The notes: generated by a model from the sequence alone, not told the origin. Counted from the stretch's first letter, positions 7,955 to 17,310 are shown. The stretch is 32,908 bases of DNA from Balneolaceae bacterium (GCA_007123785.1 SLGL01000146.1:1-32908); one strand, 5' to 3'. Made by a program: numbers and translations.

Positions 7955-9649
7955 ATGAAATCACCCCTTTTAAAATGTTTGCTGCTGATTCTGTTTACAT
8001 CAGCCCCTTTTACCATAATCGCCCAGGAGCAATCGGTAAGTGAAACGGAAAAAGCCCGTGCCATTGAGTTTTTTGTGGAAGGCATTAACGATTTCGAAAA
8101 CCAGGAATATGAGAGTGCACTTGATAAGCTGACAGCTGCTCACCTTATTCTTTCGGATGATGCCGGAATCAACTACGCCTTGTCCGATGTGTATCTTGCT
8201 ATCGGTGATTACTCCAATGCTGCCTATTACGGACAGGTTGCTGCGGAACTGGAGCCTGAGAACAAGTGGTATCATCTCAATCTTGCCGATATTTACCGTG
8301 TCTCCGGGCAAAATGAACTATCTGTTGAGTCCCTGAAAACCGTACTGGAATACCACCCCAGGGATGTGGATGTACTTTACACTCTGGCTGAGCTTTACAT
8401 GGATTTTGGGGAACTGGAACAATCAAATGAAATACTGGATCAGATTCTGGAATATCGCGGAAGTAGTTTTGAGGTGCATTTTAGAAAATTTCAGAACTAT
8501 AACGCTCTTGGCAAAGATGACAAAGCGCTTGCCGAGCTGCAAAATATGAGGGAGATCAGTCCCGGAAACCTGAGCACATTGCACACCATAAGCCAGTACT
8601 ACCTGGAACTGGGGGATCTGGAAGCTGCTGAAGAAGTTTTGACTGAAGCCCGTGAGCGCAATCCCGGTGACCCACAAACATTGATTCTTCTTGCAGAAAT
8701 TTACATCTATAACAACGAATGGGAACAATTGGGTGAAGCTTTCCTTGAAATTGTCCGTGATCCGCTGATCAATCCGTCACAAAAAATCGAACTGGTACGA
8801 TTTGTATACATGCAACAACAGGATCATCCGGGCGAAATAACTCTTGAAGAGCAAACCGAAAAACTAATTCGTGCCGTTGGCGAAGAAGAGCCTGATTATG
8901 GGCCGGCGCAGTTGATAGCTGCTGACTTATTCATGCAGCAAGGTGAGCCTGAAAAAGCATTGACCAAGCTCGAACGCGCTACAGAAATTTTACCCAATGA
9001 TGCCGAAGCCTGGAGCCAGAGAATGCAGGTGCTTTTTACACTGGGACGGTATGCGGAAGTAATCGAACTCTCTGAAACAGCCAATGAAGCTGCTCCTGAT
9101 AATGCATTCATACAATTTTTTACAGGAACCGCTTATATGTTTACAAATCAGAATGAGCTTGCTGAAGAGTGGCTGGAGCAGGCAACAATGGCTCCATCAA
9201 GGAGAAATTTCAGGTCTGTTATTTATGGCACACTCGGTGATGTACGATACGACCTCGATAATTGGGAAGATGCCGTTCAAGCATACGAAATGGCCCTCAG
9301 CCTAGACAGCAACAATCATAATGCGCTCAATAACTACGCCTATTTCTTGTCCGTGAGAGAAGAAGAGCTTGATTATGCACTGGAAATGTCTGAACGGGCC
9401 GTTGAGATGCAGCCCAACAATGCCGCCTACCTCGATACTATTGGCTGGATACACTTTAAAAAAGGAAACTATGAGAAAGCACGTGAGTATATACAACAAT
9501 CGGTAGATACCGGAGCTGCCAGTGCAGAAGTTTTTGAACACCTGGGCGATGTGTATGAAGCCCTTGGCGATATGGAAAACGCCCGAAAATGGTGGGAAAA
9601 AACCCTCGAACAGGATTCTGATCGAACCTATCTGAAAGATCGGCTATAG
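7955..9649 (+). CDS. Exported tetratricopeptide-repeat protein (564 aa)
   Basis: The signal peptide (MKSPLLKCLLLILFTS, cleavage after IIAQ near residue 24) sends this protein to the periplasm. From about residue 30 to the end it is built of TPR helices. Clear repeat cores are SALDKLTAAHLILSDDAGI, ALAELQNMREISPGN, AAEEVLTEARERNPGDPQT, ALTKLERATEILPNDAEA, AVQAYEMALSLDSNNHNAL, ALEMSERAVEMQPNNAAYLDT and DVYEALGDMENARKWWEKTLE. TPR arrays serve as protein-binding scaffolds. It is the first gene of a three-gene set with a DUF4292 lipoprotein and an EnvC-like protein, an order often seen in Bacteroidota relatives. That suggests a role in envelope or peptidoglycan maintenance, but the partner is unknown. 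Confidence 0.9.
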   Translation: MKSPLLKCLLLILFTSAPFTIIAQEQSVSETEKARAIEFFVEGINDFENQEYESALDKLTAAHLILSDDAGINYALSDVYLAIGDYSNAAYYGQVAAELEPENKWYHLNLADIYRVSGQNELSVESLKTVLEYHPRDVDVLYTLAELYMDFGELEQSNEILDQILEYRGSSFEVHFRKFQNYNALGKDDKALAELQNMREISPGNLSTLHTISQYYLELGDLEAAEEVLTEARERNPGDPQTLILLAEIYIYNNEWEQLGEAFLEIVRDPLINPSQKIELVRFVYMQQQDHPGEITLEEQTEKLIRAVGEEEPDYGPAQLIAADLFMQQGEPEKALTKLERATEILPNDAEAWSQRMQVLFTLGRYAEVIELSETANEAAPDNAFIQFFTGTAYMFTNQNELAEEWLEQATMAPSRRNFRSVIYGTLGDVRYDLDNWEDAVQAYEMALSLDSNNHNALNNYAYFLSVREEELDYALEMSERAVEMQPNNAAYLDTIGWIHFKKGNYEKAREYIQQSVDTGAASAEVFEHLGDVYEALGDMENARKWWEKTLEQDSDRTYLKDRL

Positions 9650-9722
9650 AACCGGCAATGATTTTTAACTGGTAATTTTCAAGTGAGTTGAAAATACCTT
9701 CTGTTTAAAAAAATCCGAACCA

Positions 9723-10487
9723 TTGAAACAGATCATCTACATAATCTTTTTAAGCATTCTTTCGGCAGTGCTACTATCAGCATGCAGCACACCCAGGGAG
9801 TTTACTGCTGTCGAGAAGCTGGAACGGGCTGAACTGGATGTTGAAGAACTAATTTCGATGATTCCAGATTATCGTAATGAGCTTCAGACGATCACTGGAA
9901 GCGGAAGGGCATTGGTCAGTGAACCAGGCGGCAGCGAACGTGTTATGCTTGAGTTCCATTCCAACCGGAACGAAAGCCTCATGACAGTGCGCAATAACGT
10001 TGGCATTGAAGGAGGACAGATTTATGTAGATTCAGACTCCCTTTTGATCTATAACAGGGTAGACAGAACCGCGGAAAAAGTACCACTGCACGAAGGCAGG
10101 CTTAGCAGTGTAGGTTCGATCGCTTCTATCAATATCCTCGATCTGATCAACTATACGATTGAACCCGGGCAAATTGACGAAATTTTTGAAGACCGGAGCT
10201 ATTACTATGCCATTCTGCAAAACCGGACTCAAATAAAAATATCGAAACAAAACGGAACCATTGTGGAAGTGATCCACTCAACCAGTCTGTATGATGCGCC
10301 CTACAGTAAAATTGAATATGAAGGTTATGACAGTATTGAGGGCTTTCATTTACCAAGAAGAATCACCATTTTCAGCAGAGACGAAGCTTCCCGGGCAACA
10401 CTGCTTGTTCAACGGCTCCAGGTAAACACCGAACTCCCGGAACTTGCGATTGTTGTGCCGGATAATATCCCCATACAGCGATTGTGA
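9723..10487 (+). CDS. DUF4292 lipoprotein
   Basis: The 254-residue protein starts at TTG (9723), chosen because it gives a perfect lipoprotein signal with lipobox LSAC and Cys at residue 21. The mature part matches DUF4292: ITGSGRALVSEPGGSERVMLEF (early beta-strands), then DSDSLLIYNRVDRTAEKV, and a final HLPRRITIFSR segment. The overall pattern resembles LolA/LolB-like half-barrels that hold lipids, so a role in lipoprotein or lipid handling is possible but unproven. It follows the TPR gene by 73 bases, and only one base separates its stop from the start of the M23-like gene, so the two are translationally linked. Confidence 0.85.
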   Translation: MKQIIYIIFLSILSAVLLSACSTPREFTAVEKLERAELDVEELISMIPDYRNELQTITGSGRALVSEPGGSERVMLEFHSNRNESLMTVRNNVGIEGGQIYVDSDSLLIYNRVDRTAEKVPLHEGRLSSVGSIASINILDLINYTIEPGQIDEIFEDRSYYYAILQNRTQIKISKQNGTIVEVIHSTSLYDAPYSKIEYEGYDSIEGFHLPRRITIFSRDEASRATLLVQRLQVNTELPELAIVVPDNIPIQRL

Positions 10488-10488
10488 T

Positions 10489-11745
10489 ATGGCCTTAAGA
10501 TCTTTTCCTGTCCTGTTTATGATGATTCTCTTCTGCCCAATTATGGGTTTTGGGCAGACTTCCTACGATTACCTCCGCGATCAATTAATACAGAGGCAGG
10601 ATAACACCCGCTCACAGATCAGCAACCTGGACAGGCAAATACAAGCGGTCACAGAACGACTCAACGAAGTTTCACGCGAATATGATGAGGTTTTCCGTCA
10701 GTATGAAGAGCTGAACCGTCTCATTGTTCTTCAGCAGGAACGTTTGCGGCAAATGAACCGCGAACAGGGTCAGATCGAAGAAGAGATTCAGCTGATTGAA
10801 GATAACCTGAAAGAACTGGAAGAACAGTTAAACCGTCTAATTGAACAGTACAAAGACACCCTAACCTATATCTATAAACACGGCCGCTCAACCGAACTAG
10901 CCCTGATTTTGACTTCCACCTCTCTGAACCAGCTTATGGTTCGCTCTTTTTACCTTGCAAGATTTAATGACCATCTGCAAAGCCAGGTCGATGAAATCGA
11001 AACCACACAAGAACAGCTGGTTCAATCCAGGCAGGATCTTGAACAAACCCATGACCGAAACCGCGAATCTCTTGCCAACATCCGCAGCGAAACAGAAAGA
11101 CTTGAGCAACAACAGAACCGGCAGGAAGAGATCGTTCAGGCTCTCAGAAGTGACATCAACGGGCTCGAAAATCAGCGCAACCTCCGACAGCAGCAACGCG
11201 ATAACCTTGAAAATACGATGGAAAATCTGATTCGGGAAGAAGAGCGGCTCAGAAGGGCTGAAGCGTCCGGTGCCACTCCGGTGGTACGGGAAAATATGGT
11301 AAGCGAAGACGAACTTGGCGCATTTGAAGAAAGCTTTCGCGAACAACGCGGACAACTTCCCTGGCCGGTTGATAATGGTACAATTACCGAACGATTTGGC
11401 GAACGGATACATCCCGTTTATAACACCCGGACCCAAAACCTCGGTGTGGATATTGCCACCATGCCGGGATCATCCGTACGTGCAGTTAACGATGGGTATG
11501 TATATGGCGTGCAGAACCTTCAGGGATACGGAGAGGTCATTTTTGTGAGCCACGGTGAATACAAAACCGCATACGGAAATATGAGTGATATTTTTGTCAG
11601 GAGAAACCAGGTGCTTCGCAAGGGGGATGTGATTGGACTGTCGGGCGATGAAAACTCCATACGCGGCCCGGTAGTCTTCTTCCTCATCCGGGAAGGCAGC
11701 CAGATGGTTGACCCCGAGAGGTGGCTTCAGAATCCACAGCCTTAA
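10489..11745 (+). CDS. EnvC-like murein hydrolase activator (degenerate M23)
   Basis: The start was set at ATG 10489, one base after the DUF4292 stop, giving a signal peptide ending near MGFGQ; an upstream in-frame codon at 10444 would overlap the previous gene. Residues about 24-280 form a long Gln/Arg/Glu-rich coiled coil. Residues about 300-415 form an M23/LytM domain (GERIHPVYNTRTQNLGVDI, VSHGEYKTAYGNMSD, then a VDPERWL ending). The zinc ligands are largely lost: the usual H-x-G-x-D reads N-L-G-V-D, the second motif lacks the H-x-H pair, and the last His segment reads VVFFLIR. This fits EnvC-type proteins, which activate amidases rather than cut peptidoglycan themselves. It probably acts in cell separation. 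Confidence 0.88.
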   Translation: MALRSFPVLFMMILFCPIMGFGQTSYDYLRDQLIQRQDNTRSQISNLDRQIQAVTERLNEVSREYDEVFRQYEELNRLIVLQQERLRQMNREQGQIEEEIQLIEDNLKELEEQLNRLIEQYKDTLTYIYKHGRSTELALILTSTSLNQLMVRSFYLARFNDHLQSQVDEIETTQEQLVQSRQDLEQTHDRNRESLANIRSETERLEQQQNRQEEIVQALRSDINGLENQRNLRQQQRDNLENTMENLIREEERLRRAEASGATPVVRENMVSEDELGAFEESFREQRGQLPWPVDNGTITERFGERIHPVYNTRTQNLGVDIATMPGSSVRAVNDGYVYGVQNLQGYGEVIFVSHGEYKTAYGNMSDIFVRRNQVLRKGDVIGLSGDENSIRGPVVFFLIREGSQMVDPERWLQNPQP

Positions 11746-11763
11746 AATTCTATGCGTATTATT

Positions 11764-13707
11764 TCAATCAAAATACCGATCCAGAAAACAGGCGAAAGAT
11801 AAACCAGATAATGTGTTGCTGGCGTGAAGTCGCATTTCCGCTGGCTTTTGCCCATTTCCCAAAGCTTGAAGAGATCTGATTATTTTATCAAAATTCAAAT
11901 AACGGGATGCAACGGGGCTTTTCTCAAAATCCTTGATTAAAGCCACTATCTCTTCTTTGTGTTGAATAATACGAAGCGGAAAATCAGCTGCCTGCCTGCC
12001 TCTTCTTTTATTAAGGCGGATTTCATCCGTCAGAATACCTTTCATGGCATTCCTGAGAAAAGCTCTGTCCAGCCCGTCTCTTGTATAGAGCTCATTTGGA
12101 ATGCCAAAACAGTATTTTATCAGTTGAACATCTGCGGTAGGGTCACGTACTTCTAACTGATGCATGGCACCATGCCTGTGCCAGCCTCCGCATACGAGAG
12201 GTTTATTTATATCTATTACATTGGCCCGTTGAATTTCAGGCCTTTTGGGGGCCTTGAAATATTGGAAATCCTCAGATCTCTGAACGATTCGTCTCAATCC
12301 AATTTGATCACAAAATTCCGGATGAATAATGGAATATCCTTTCAAAAGTTTATTTCTTGATACATACAGAAATTCCCTTCGTTTCCATAAAGGCAACAGT
12401 ACCGGGGCCAGGAAATGCTTGGCAAAAAGAAATGGCGAGGAACGACCTCTGCGTTTTTTTTCTGCTTTAAGAGAATCCATTACGGTTCCAATTTTTCCAT
12501 CAAGCAGATCAAAAAAAACTTTATTTGAACCTCCATACCAGGAAATAACAGCGTTCCCTAACTGCCCGGTCAACAGTACACCAAGCCCCATATCCCTGCT
12601 CTGTTGCAAAATGGACAGTATCCAGTTCAAATTTACCCCCCTGTTTGTAGGTATACCGTATTCTTCTGCAAGCCTCAGAATTCCCTGATGAATGGGAACA
12701 TCAGAAGCATCAACACGGATGTGCCGCATATTTGGATATTTTTCGGTTAGCGTGTGCGCAACATCCCATTCATCAATGATTTTATCAGGGACCAATCTAT
12801 TTGCATTGTGCTTTGGCACGGAGGTAAAGGCAGGCAGTTTTACATTTTTTTTGCCGAGTTCATTTGCTGCAAAAGCTGTAATTGTGGTCGAATCCAGCCC
12901 CGCGCTCAGCGTAGTTCCAACGGGCCTTTTTGATCGTAATCGCACCTTCACCGCCCGGCTCATCTGGTCTATAAAACCTTCCGTATAATCCGAATGTGAT
13001 GAGTAATGAATCTGAGGTATGGCATCATACGACCAGTATGTAAAAACGTTTAACATACTACCCGATAGTGTTAATGCATCTCCTGGATGGAGGCTAAACA
13101 CATTTTTCCAGTAGGTTTGATTCCAATTTTCACGGCTCACAAAACCAATGAGCTGGCCTGCAAGATAGGCTTCATTCAGTTGGACATCTACATCATCCAG
13201 ATCAAGAATAGCGTGCAGGTCTGAAGAAAAAACAAAAACAGAATCGTTTTTGTAATAATGCAGAGCAGTGTTACCGAACGGATCTCTTGCGAGAAAAAGT
13301 TACTGCATTTCCGGGTGCCAGGCAGCAAACGCCCAATCACCATAAATATATTCACAGGTATCTTTTCCCCAGCGTAAGTAAGCCAGCTCTACGAGTTTTG
13401 TATCAGGTGTTTTGGGATGATGAGAGGCGGGAATAGCAAATAAATTCAACAATTCATCCCTGTTGTCCAGGCGTGCCGATGCAGTGAACAAAATATTTTT
13501 TTGATTCAAAATACAAGGCGCGTGGTCATATTCTGATTCCGGGGTGATGGATAACCTTGCCTGCCCCATACCCGCATTTTCCTTAGCGATTGTAAATACC
13601 CCGTCTGGTCCCCAAGGGCCAAGCCTTGGCTTCATCTTTTCAAGCTGTTCCTCAACTTCACTTTGCGGCCTGCCATCTAGTCGGATCAAACCAAAAATAG
13701 CACTCAT
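11764..13707 (-). pseudogene. lasC: Lasso cyclase, asparagine-synthetase-like, with in-frame TAA
   Basis: Read through one stop, this frame encodes a 647-residue asparagine-synthetase B homologue. The N-terminal half is a glutaminase-like domain that starts MSAIFGL, so it lacks the catalytic Cys2 of true asparagine synthetases, as is usual in lasso cyclases. The C-terminal half has the ATP-pyrophosphatase motif LSAGLDSTT near residue 270. Lasso C proteins activate an Asp/Glu side chain with ATP and form the macrolactam with the core N-terminus. A TAA at 13302-13300 interrupts the frame after WHPEMQ, and the same frame resumes as LFLARDPFG, a conserved family segment. CAA or AAA to TAA would explain it. 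The gene is last in the RiPP block, 40 bases after the PqqD-like gene. Confidence 0.85.
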
Positions 13708-13747
13708 GAAAAAAGCTTTTGTAATTTATGTGCAGGTGGTTCTTAAT

Positions 13748-14023
13748 CTATCCAAGAACTTTGATCAGGCCTTTTTCTTTGAGATCCGGTAAAAAATTAA
13801 GTACTTCTTCCTGGCATTGTTCTTCAGAGATTTCATAAATATCTAAAAGTTCTTTGCACAGTTCTTCAACCGTTTTTTCCTCTTCTAGAAGGTTCCAGGC
13901 CGATGCGGCTACACGGTTTAATCCGTAATATTTACCAGCATCGGCATCAAACATCACCATTTCATCATCAATAGGAGAAGCAACAACATCCCCGGTTCGT
14001 ATTATTTTACTCTTCAGATTCAT
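13748..14023 (-). CDS. lasB1: PqqD-like RiPP recognition element (lasso B1)
   Basis: This 91-residue protein matches the PqqD fold: an N-terminal beta-hairpin region (IIRTGDVVASPIDDEMVMFDADAGKYYGLN), the typical N-x-x-A-A-S-A-W-N-L-L-E helix start, and a C-terminal helical part with EEVLNFLPDLKEKGLI. PqqD-like proteins bind the leader of RiPP precursors, here probably the W-V-T-P segment of the 37-residue precursor encoded at 17424. In lasso systems this stand-alone B1 delivers the precursor to the B2 peptidase. It lies between the B2 and C genes in the same direction. PQQ synthesis is unlikely because no other pqq gene is present. Confidence 0.92.
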   Translation of the reverse strand: MNLKSKIIRTGDVVASPIDDEMVMFDADAGKYYGLNRVAASAWNLLEEEKTVEELCKELLDIYEISEEQCQEEVLNFLPDLKEKGLIKVLG

Positions 14024-14078
14024 CGTAAAAAGAATATTGTTTTATTGAGTTAACAGTAGCTTATCGAAAATGAAGGTA

Positions 14079-14534
14079 TCAGGAAAATGTGGAAACCACA
14101 ACGTACTGATGAGCATTTTCACCACCGAGAATGATTTCAGGTCCAACTTTTAGCCAGGCATGGGCTTTAAGCTCTTTATTCTCTTTTCCTTTCTTGACAC
14201 CAAGAAACACCGTACATCCGATTTTTTTTCTGCGAAGCAACAATTTACCGGTTGCAGCTTGCACAAGGCATTCCGATTTCCAGGGCACGATTTCGCTCAT
14301 CCGCTCGATATAACGCGCCATGGCCCGTACCCAATTCCACTCTTTAGGTAGTTCTTGTTCCATATTCGAATGATTCTGTTCCCCCAGAAAAGGGGCGAGG
14401 TGTTTGAACGGCAGAAAAAGTATCATGAATCTGAAGAAAGCAAGCAGTATAAAAATCTCCATCAAAAGAAGCTTTCCCGAGAGTGGTTTTTGCAGAAAAC
14501 GGTGAATCAGTCTCTTCCTTTTTTTCCTACTCAA
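14079..14534 (-). CDS. lasB2: Lasso leader peptidase, transglutaminase-like (B2)
   Basis: The 151-residue protein matches the transglutaminase-like lasso B2 family (PF13471). The catalytic Cys is in WKSECLVQA (Cys89) and the catalytic His in AHAWLKVG (His125); the third, acidic residue is probably Glu133. The region IGCTVFLGVKKG between them is typical. The N-terminal 50 residues are strongly basic and then hydrophobic (LLLMEIFILLAFFRFMILFL), so the enzyme may be membrane-associated. It cuts the leader from the precursor so that the new core N-terminus can be cyclised. It is 21 bases downstream of the kinase gene and 55 bases upstream of the B1 gene. Confidence 0.9.
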   Translation of the reverse strand: MSRKKRKRLIHRFLQKPLSGKLLLMEIFILLAFFRFMILFLPFKHLAPFLGEQNHSNMEQELPKEWNWVRAMARYIERMSEIVPWKSECLVQAATGKLLLRRKKIGCTVFLGVKKGKENKELKAHAWLKVGPEIILGGENAHQYVVVSTFS

Positions 14535-14555
14535 AACTAAAATATCAGAATGGTT

Positions 14556-15545
14556 TTATGATTGGTTCCATACATCATGCCGAAATCTTTTTGCAGCTTT
14601 CAGCAGCGGCTTGATACCATCGGGCACCCATAACTTATAAACCGATGTTTTTGAGGCAATCTGAATACAAAATTTCAATTTTTCTTCAGGAGGCCATTGC
14701 AGCCAGTTATCACCATAAAGATAGTGAAGCAAACTGATAACAGCTTTACCCGATGTTATCTTTTCTGTTCTGAACCTGTTGGCGCCCTTTTCCCGGCCCG
14801 ATAAAATGTAGATATTTTTCAAAGCTGCAGGGCCGTCAAAAAAATCAGTTCCGAATTGATCAGCATGGATCCAGCTCTCCGGGTAGTCGGGTGTATCCGG
14901 AAAAATCATTTTCAATTGGGTTTCAGTTAAATCAAGTTCCCGGGCGGTATGGTTAAAAAGTTTCAAAAGCGGATAACCAGACTGAACTACTGGAACATCT
15001 GAGTGAACATCGGTTACAGCCATATCATCGGCATGCAACTGAAAACCATTTAAGGCCAAGGCCGCTGAAATAGTAGACTTTCCCATTCCGCTTGGCCCTA
15101 AAAAAAGATATGAACATCCATCGAGTACAAGAGATGATGCATGCAACACAGTTTTTTTCTGAAGGTACAAAGTAGCAGCCATTGCCGGATTCAGTAAAAC
15201 AAATACAGCCTGATTCCAATCTCTGTTTGTTTGTGAAATGCTGATTTTTGATCCATCAAGATTATATTCAAAAATAGTTTCTCCCCCGGAATGATCTCTA
15301 TATATTAAATGCCATCCCCCCTCTTTTTTTTCCCAAATCCGGGTCATTGATTTAGTTTTCGGATTTTTAACTTTAGGTATGAAGCGATTTTTTTGGATAT
15401 AGAGATCAAAGTGATCTGCTGAAGTTCTATCCTTCTTTAAATCAATTTCACTTGCAACCGACAAACCGTAAAGCAGATAGGTTTTTAATAAATCACTGCC
15501 CACATCTGGATGATGAATAGACTTTGTATTAGATTCTGAATTCAT
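14556..15545 (-). CDS. HprK-like kinase of a lasso peptide cluster
   Basis: This 329-residue protein has the P-loop GPSGMGKST at residues 150-158 inside an HPr-kinase-like context (VLHASSLVLDGCSYLFLGPSG), and an HADDMAVTD segment just downstream with a likely metal-binding Asp pair (173-174). It lacks the N-terminal HprK regulatory domain and the genes for HPr are absent, so it is not a carbon-regulation kinase. Related kinases in paeninodin-type clusters phosphorylate the C-terminal Ser of the lasso precursor. The precursor here ends in Ser, which fits. It lies eight bases after the first glycosyltransferase in transcription order, so it is in the same operon. Substrate assignment is inferred. 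Confidence 0.87.
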   Translation of the reverse strand: MNSESNTKSIHHPDVGSDLLKTYLLYGLSVASEIDLKKDRTSADHFDLYIQKNRFIPKVKNPKTKSMTRIWEKKEGGWHLIYRDHSGGETIFEYNLDGSKISISQTNRDWNQAVFVLLNPAMAATLYLQKKTVLHASSLVLDGCSYLFLGPSGMGKSTISAALALNGFQLHADDMAVTDVHSDVPVVQSGYPLLKLFNHTARELDLTETQLKMIFPDTPDYPESWIHADQFGTDFFDGPAALKNIYILSGREKGANRFRTEKITSGKAVISLLHYLYGDNWLQWPPEEKLKFCIQIASKTSVYKLWVPDGIKPLLKAAKRFRHDVWNQS

Positions 15546-15553
15546 AAAAACTT

Positions 15554-16495
15554 TTATGGGACAATCATTTGATTAAATTGTGCATCATACTCTAAAAAGA
15601 CACTTCTTATTTTCTCTTCAGAATGCCCTGACTGTAAACAGCTATTTTTCCACCTTTTTCTCATTTTCTTTATGAGTGATAGTTCCGAATTTTCAGCAAG
15701 CTTCAGAAGCCATTTGCCGCCTGTTTTCAGTTCCTGAACGGACTCAAAGCAAAGTGTTTCAAAGATCTTTACCAAAGCAAGGTAATCTTTCAATGGAGTT
15801 TCGGGATAAAGTGAATAAAAATGCTGAAACCGGAGCTTTTTACGCTCTTTCTGAACCTGCTCTTTGAAAACAATACTTGCCTGTTTTTTATGCCGGCGAC
15901 GCTGGAGCAGAATCATAGGAACATTACCAATTCGGCACTGACTTGATACCCGAATTGGCCACTCATAATCATCAAACATAATATTTTCGTCAAGTGGGAA
16001 TTTTTTTGCAAGTTCAGCTTTCATCATCATAACAGAATTGATTACAACGACCCGAAACAACATTTCTATCCGGATAGAATGATGGTGGACGGGACACCAC
16101 ACCGAATTATTTTTCGCACCTATATTTTTGTACCAGCTGCCACATAAATCCAAATCAGCAGCTTTCATATATCTTAATTGCTCTTCAAGTCTTTTAGAAG
16201 AGTATATATCATCCGAATCAGTTCTGGCAATATATGTTCCCCGTGCATGTTGCATGCCTTCATGAAATGCTTCCGAGTTACTGGCTCCATTCAAAAAAAC
16301 CGGCCGTATTCGGGAGTCACTATTCGCATACTCCTGAACAATTTGGGGAGAACTGTCGGTTGAACCACTTTCAACGATGATAAATTCAAAATCACCGAAG
16401 GTTTGTTTGAGCACAGATTCAATCGCCAAAGGCAGGTATTTTTCATAATTATAACTTGTCATGATTACTGACAAGTACGGAGCAGTATTCTTCAT
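15554..16495 (-). CDS. Family 2 glycosyltransferase in RiPP cluster
   Basis: The 313-residue protein has a GT-A domain: LSVIMTSYNYEKYLPLAIESVLKQT at the N-terminus, FIIVESGSTDSS near residue 40 (the nucleotide-binding strand), and the metal-binding ARTDSDDIYSS near residue 90. The C-terminal third is helical and basic with no membrane segments, so it is a soluble enzyme. It starts three bases after the stop of the second glycosyltransferase gene and is followed by the kinase at eight bases, so all three are probably translated together. It may transfer sugar to the Ser/Tyr or phosphoserine of the peptide. A cell-wall or capsule role is less likely because no other polysaccharide gene is near. 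Confidence 0.88.
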   Translation of the reverse strand: MKNTAPYLSVIMTSYNYEKYLPLAIESVLKQTFGDFEFIIVESGSTDSSPQIVQEYANSDSRIRPVFLNGASNSEAFHEGMQHARGTYIARTDSDDIYSSKRLEEQLRYMKAADLDLCGSWYKNIGAKNNSVWCPVHHHSIRIEMLFRVVVINSVMMMKAELAKKFPLDENIMFDDYEWPIRVSSQCRIGNVPMILLQRRRHKKQASIVFKEQVQKERKKLRFQHFYSLYPETPLKDYLALVKIFETLCFESVQELKTGGKWLLKLAENSELSLIKKMRKRWKNSCLQSGHSEEKIRSVFLEYDAQFNQMIVP

Positions 16496-16498
16496 AAA

Positions 16499-17107
16499 CT
16501 ACGCATGAATTCCAAGTATTTGATCAACAGTGACATAACCGAACTTCTCCGCAAGTCTTTGAAACGTATAGCCATCGGCGAGATAACCACTCTTCTGATC
16601 CCAGCCCCCGATTTTAAAAAGTGCTCGTTTTTTTACCATAACCTGCAGGGAGTCTATATTCTTTACACGAACAGGGATGCCAGAAAGCACCTTGGGAGGG
16701 TTACCAAGATGTTTGGGGAGCGGTCCCAAATGCAGAATTTTGCAAACTGCAAATCCCGTTTCTATTTTTGTATCCGAGAGGGGAGCTAACATTTTTTCGA
16801 GAAAATGAGGGTAGATCAAATTATCATCATCTAAAAATACAATGAAATTGCCATTTGTATACTGAAGGGAAAACTGTCTCGGTGTATTCCCGAAATCGTT
16901 TGAATGTTCTGGCAAATGAATATATCGTAATTTGGATGAATTTCTCTCCTGTATATATTTTTCAAGAGCCGGATTGGGACCATCAGAACAAATAATGTGT
17001 TCCCAGTAAGAATGGGTTTGATATTCAACAGACCGGATGCAGCGTTCCAATATTTCCAAAGGCCTGTTCCAGGTTGGAGTGATCACTGAAACAAGGTTGT
17101 TTTCCAT
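16499..17107 (-). CDS. Short family 2 glycosyltransferase in RiPP cluster
   Basis: The start was set at ATG 17107 (a TTG lies one codon earlier). The roughly 202-residue protein is close to a minimal GT-A domain: VSVITPTWNRPLEILERCIRS at the N-terminus, HIICSDGPNP near residue 38, and the metal-binding VFLDDDNLIYP near residue 90. The end (GGWDQKSGYLADGYTFQRLAEKFGYV) matches the usual W/Y-E-D acceptor region but reads A-D-G-Y. No membrane segment is present. It is the first gene after the precursor and its hairpin. Its presence next to a kinase and a second glycosyltransferase suggests stepwise decoration of one small peptide. Donor and acceptor are unknown. Confidence 0.88.
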   Translation of the reverse strand: MENNLVSVITPTWNRPLEILERCIRSVEYQTHSYWEHIICSDGPNPALEKYIQERNSSKLRYIHLPEHSNDFGNTPRQFSLQYTNGNFIVFLDDDNLIYPHFLEKMLAPLSDTKIETGFAVCKILHLGPLPKHLGNPPKVLSGIPVRVKNIDSLQVMVKKRALFKIGGWDQKSGYLADGYTFQRLAEKFGYVTVDQILGIHA

Positions 17108-17252
17108 CAAAGGATAGTCATTGAATTAATAATTATTCGTTTAATCACGATTACTTTCAAGCCAAAAAACTACAGAATTTGAGCACCTATGTATATCCAA
17201 AAACATTTGTCTATAATAAACTTATGTTATTTTCGATACTTAATTCAAATCA

Positions 17253-17284
17253 TAAAAAAAGCCGTATTATAATAATACGGCTTA
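17253..17284 (-). terminator. Perfect hairpin terminator/attenuator after the precursor gene
   Basis: On the minus strand AAGCCGTATTAT (17283-17272) is matched exactly by ATAATACGGCTT (17270-17259) and followed by a run of seven T's that begins in the stem. It lies 27 bases after the precursor stop and about 150 bases before the first glycosyltransferase. It probably ends most transcripts after the precursor and lets a fraction read through to the processing genes. Confidence 0.88.
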
Positions 17285-17310
17285 ATTTACAGAGTTTGAG
17301 TGATATGGAT

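Noticed and set aside
10489..11745. Active M23 endopeptidase
   Set aside because: The zinc-binding His residues of the H-x-G-x-D, H-x-H and H-F motifs are replaced, so an activator role is more likely.
13748..14023. PQQ biosynthesis locus because of the PqqD-like gene
   Set aside because: No pqqA, B, C or E gene is present; the B2 peptidase and asparagine-synthetase-like cyclase identify a lasso system.
15554..17107. Glycosyltransferases as part of a capsule or LPS locus
   Set aside because: No polymerase, flippase, sugar-nucleotide synthesis or other glycosyltransferase genes are near, and the spacing of 3 and 8 bases ties them to the kinase.
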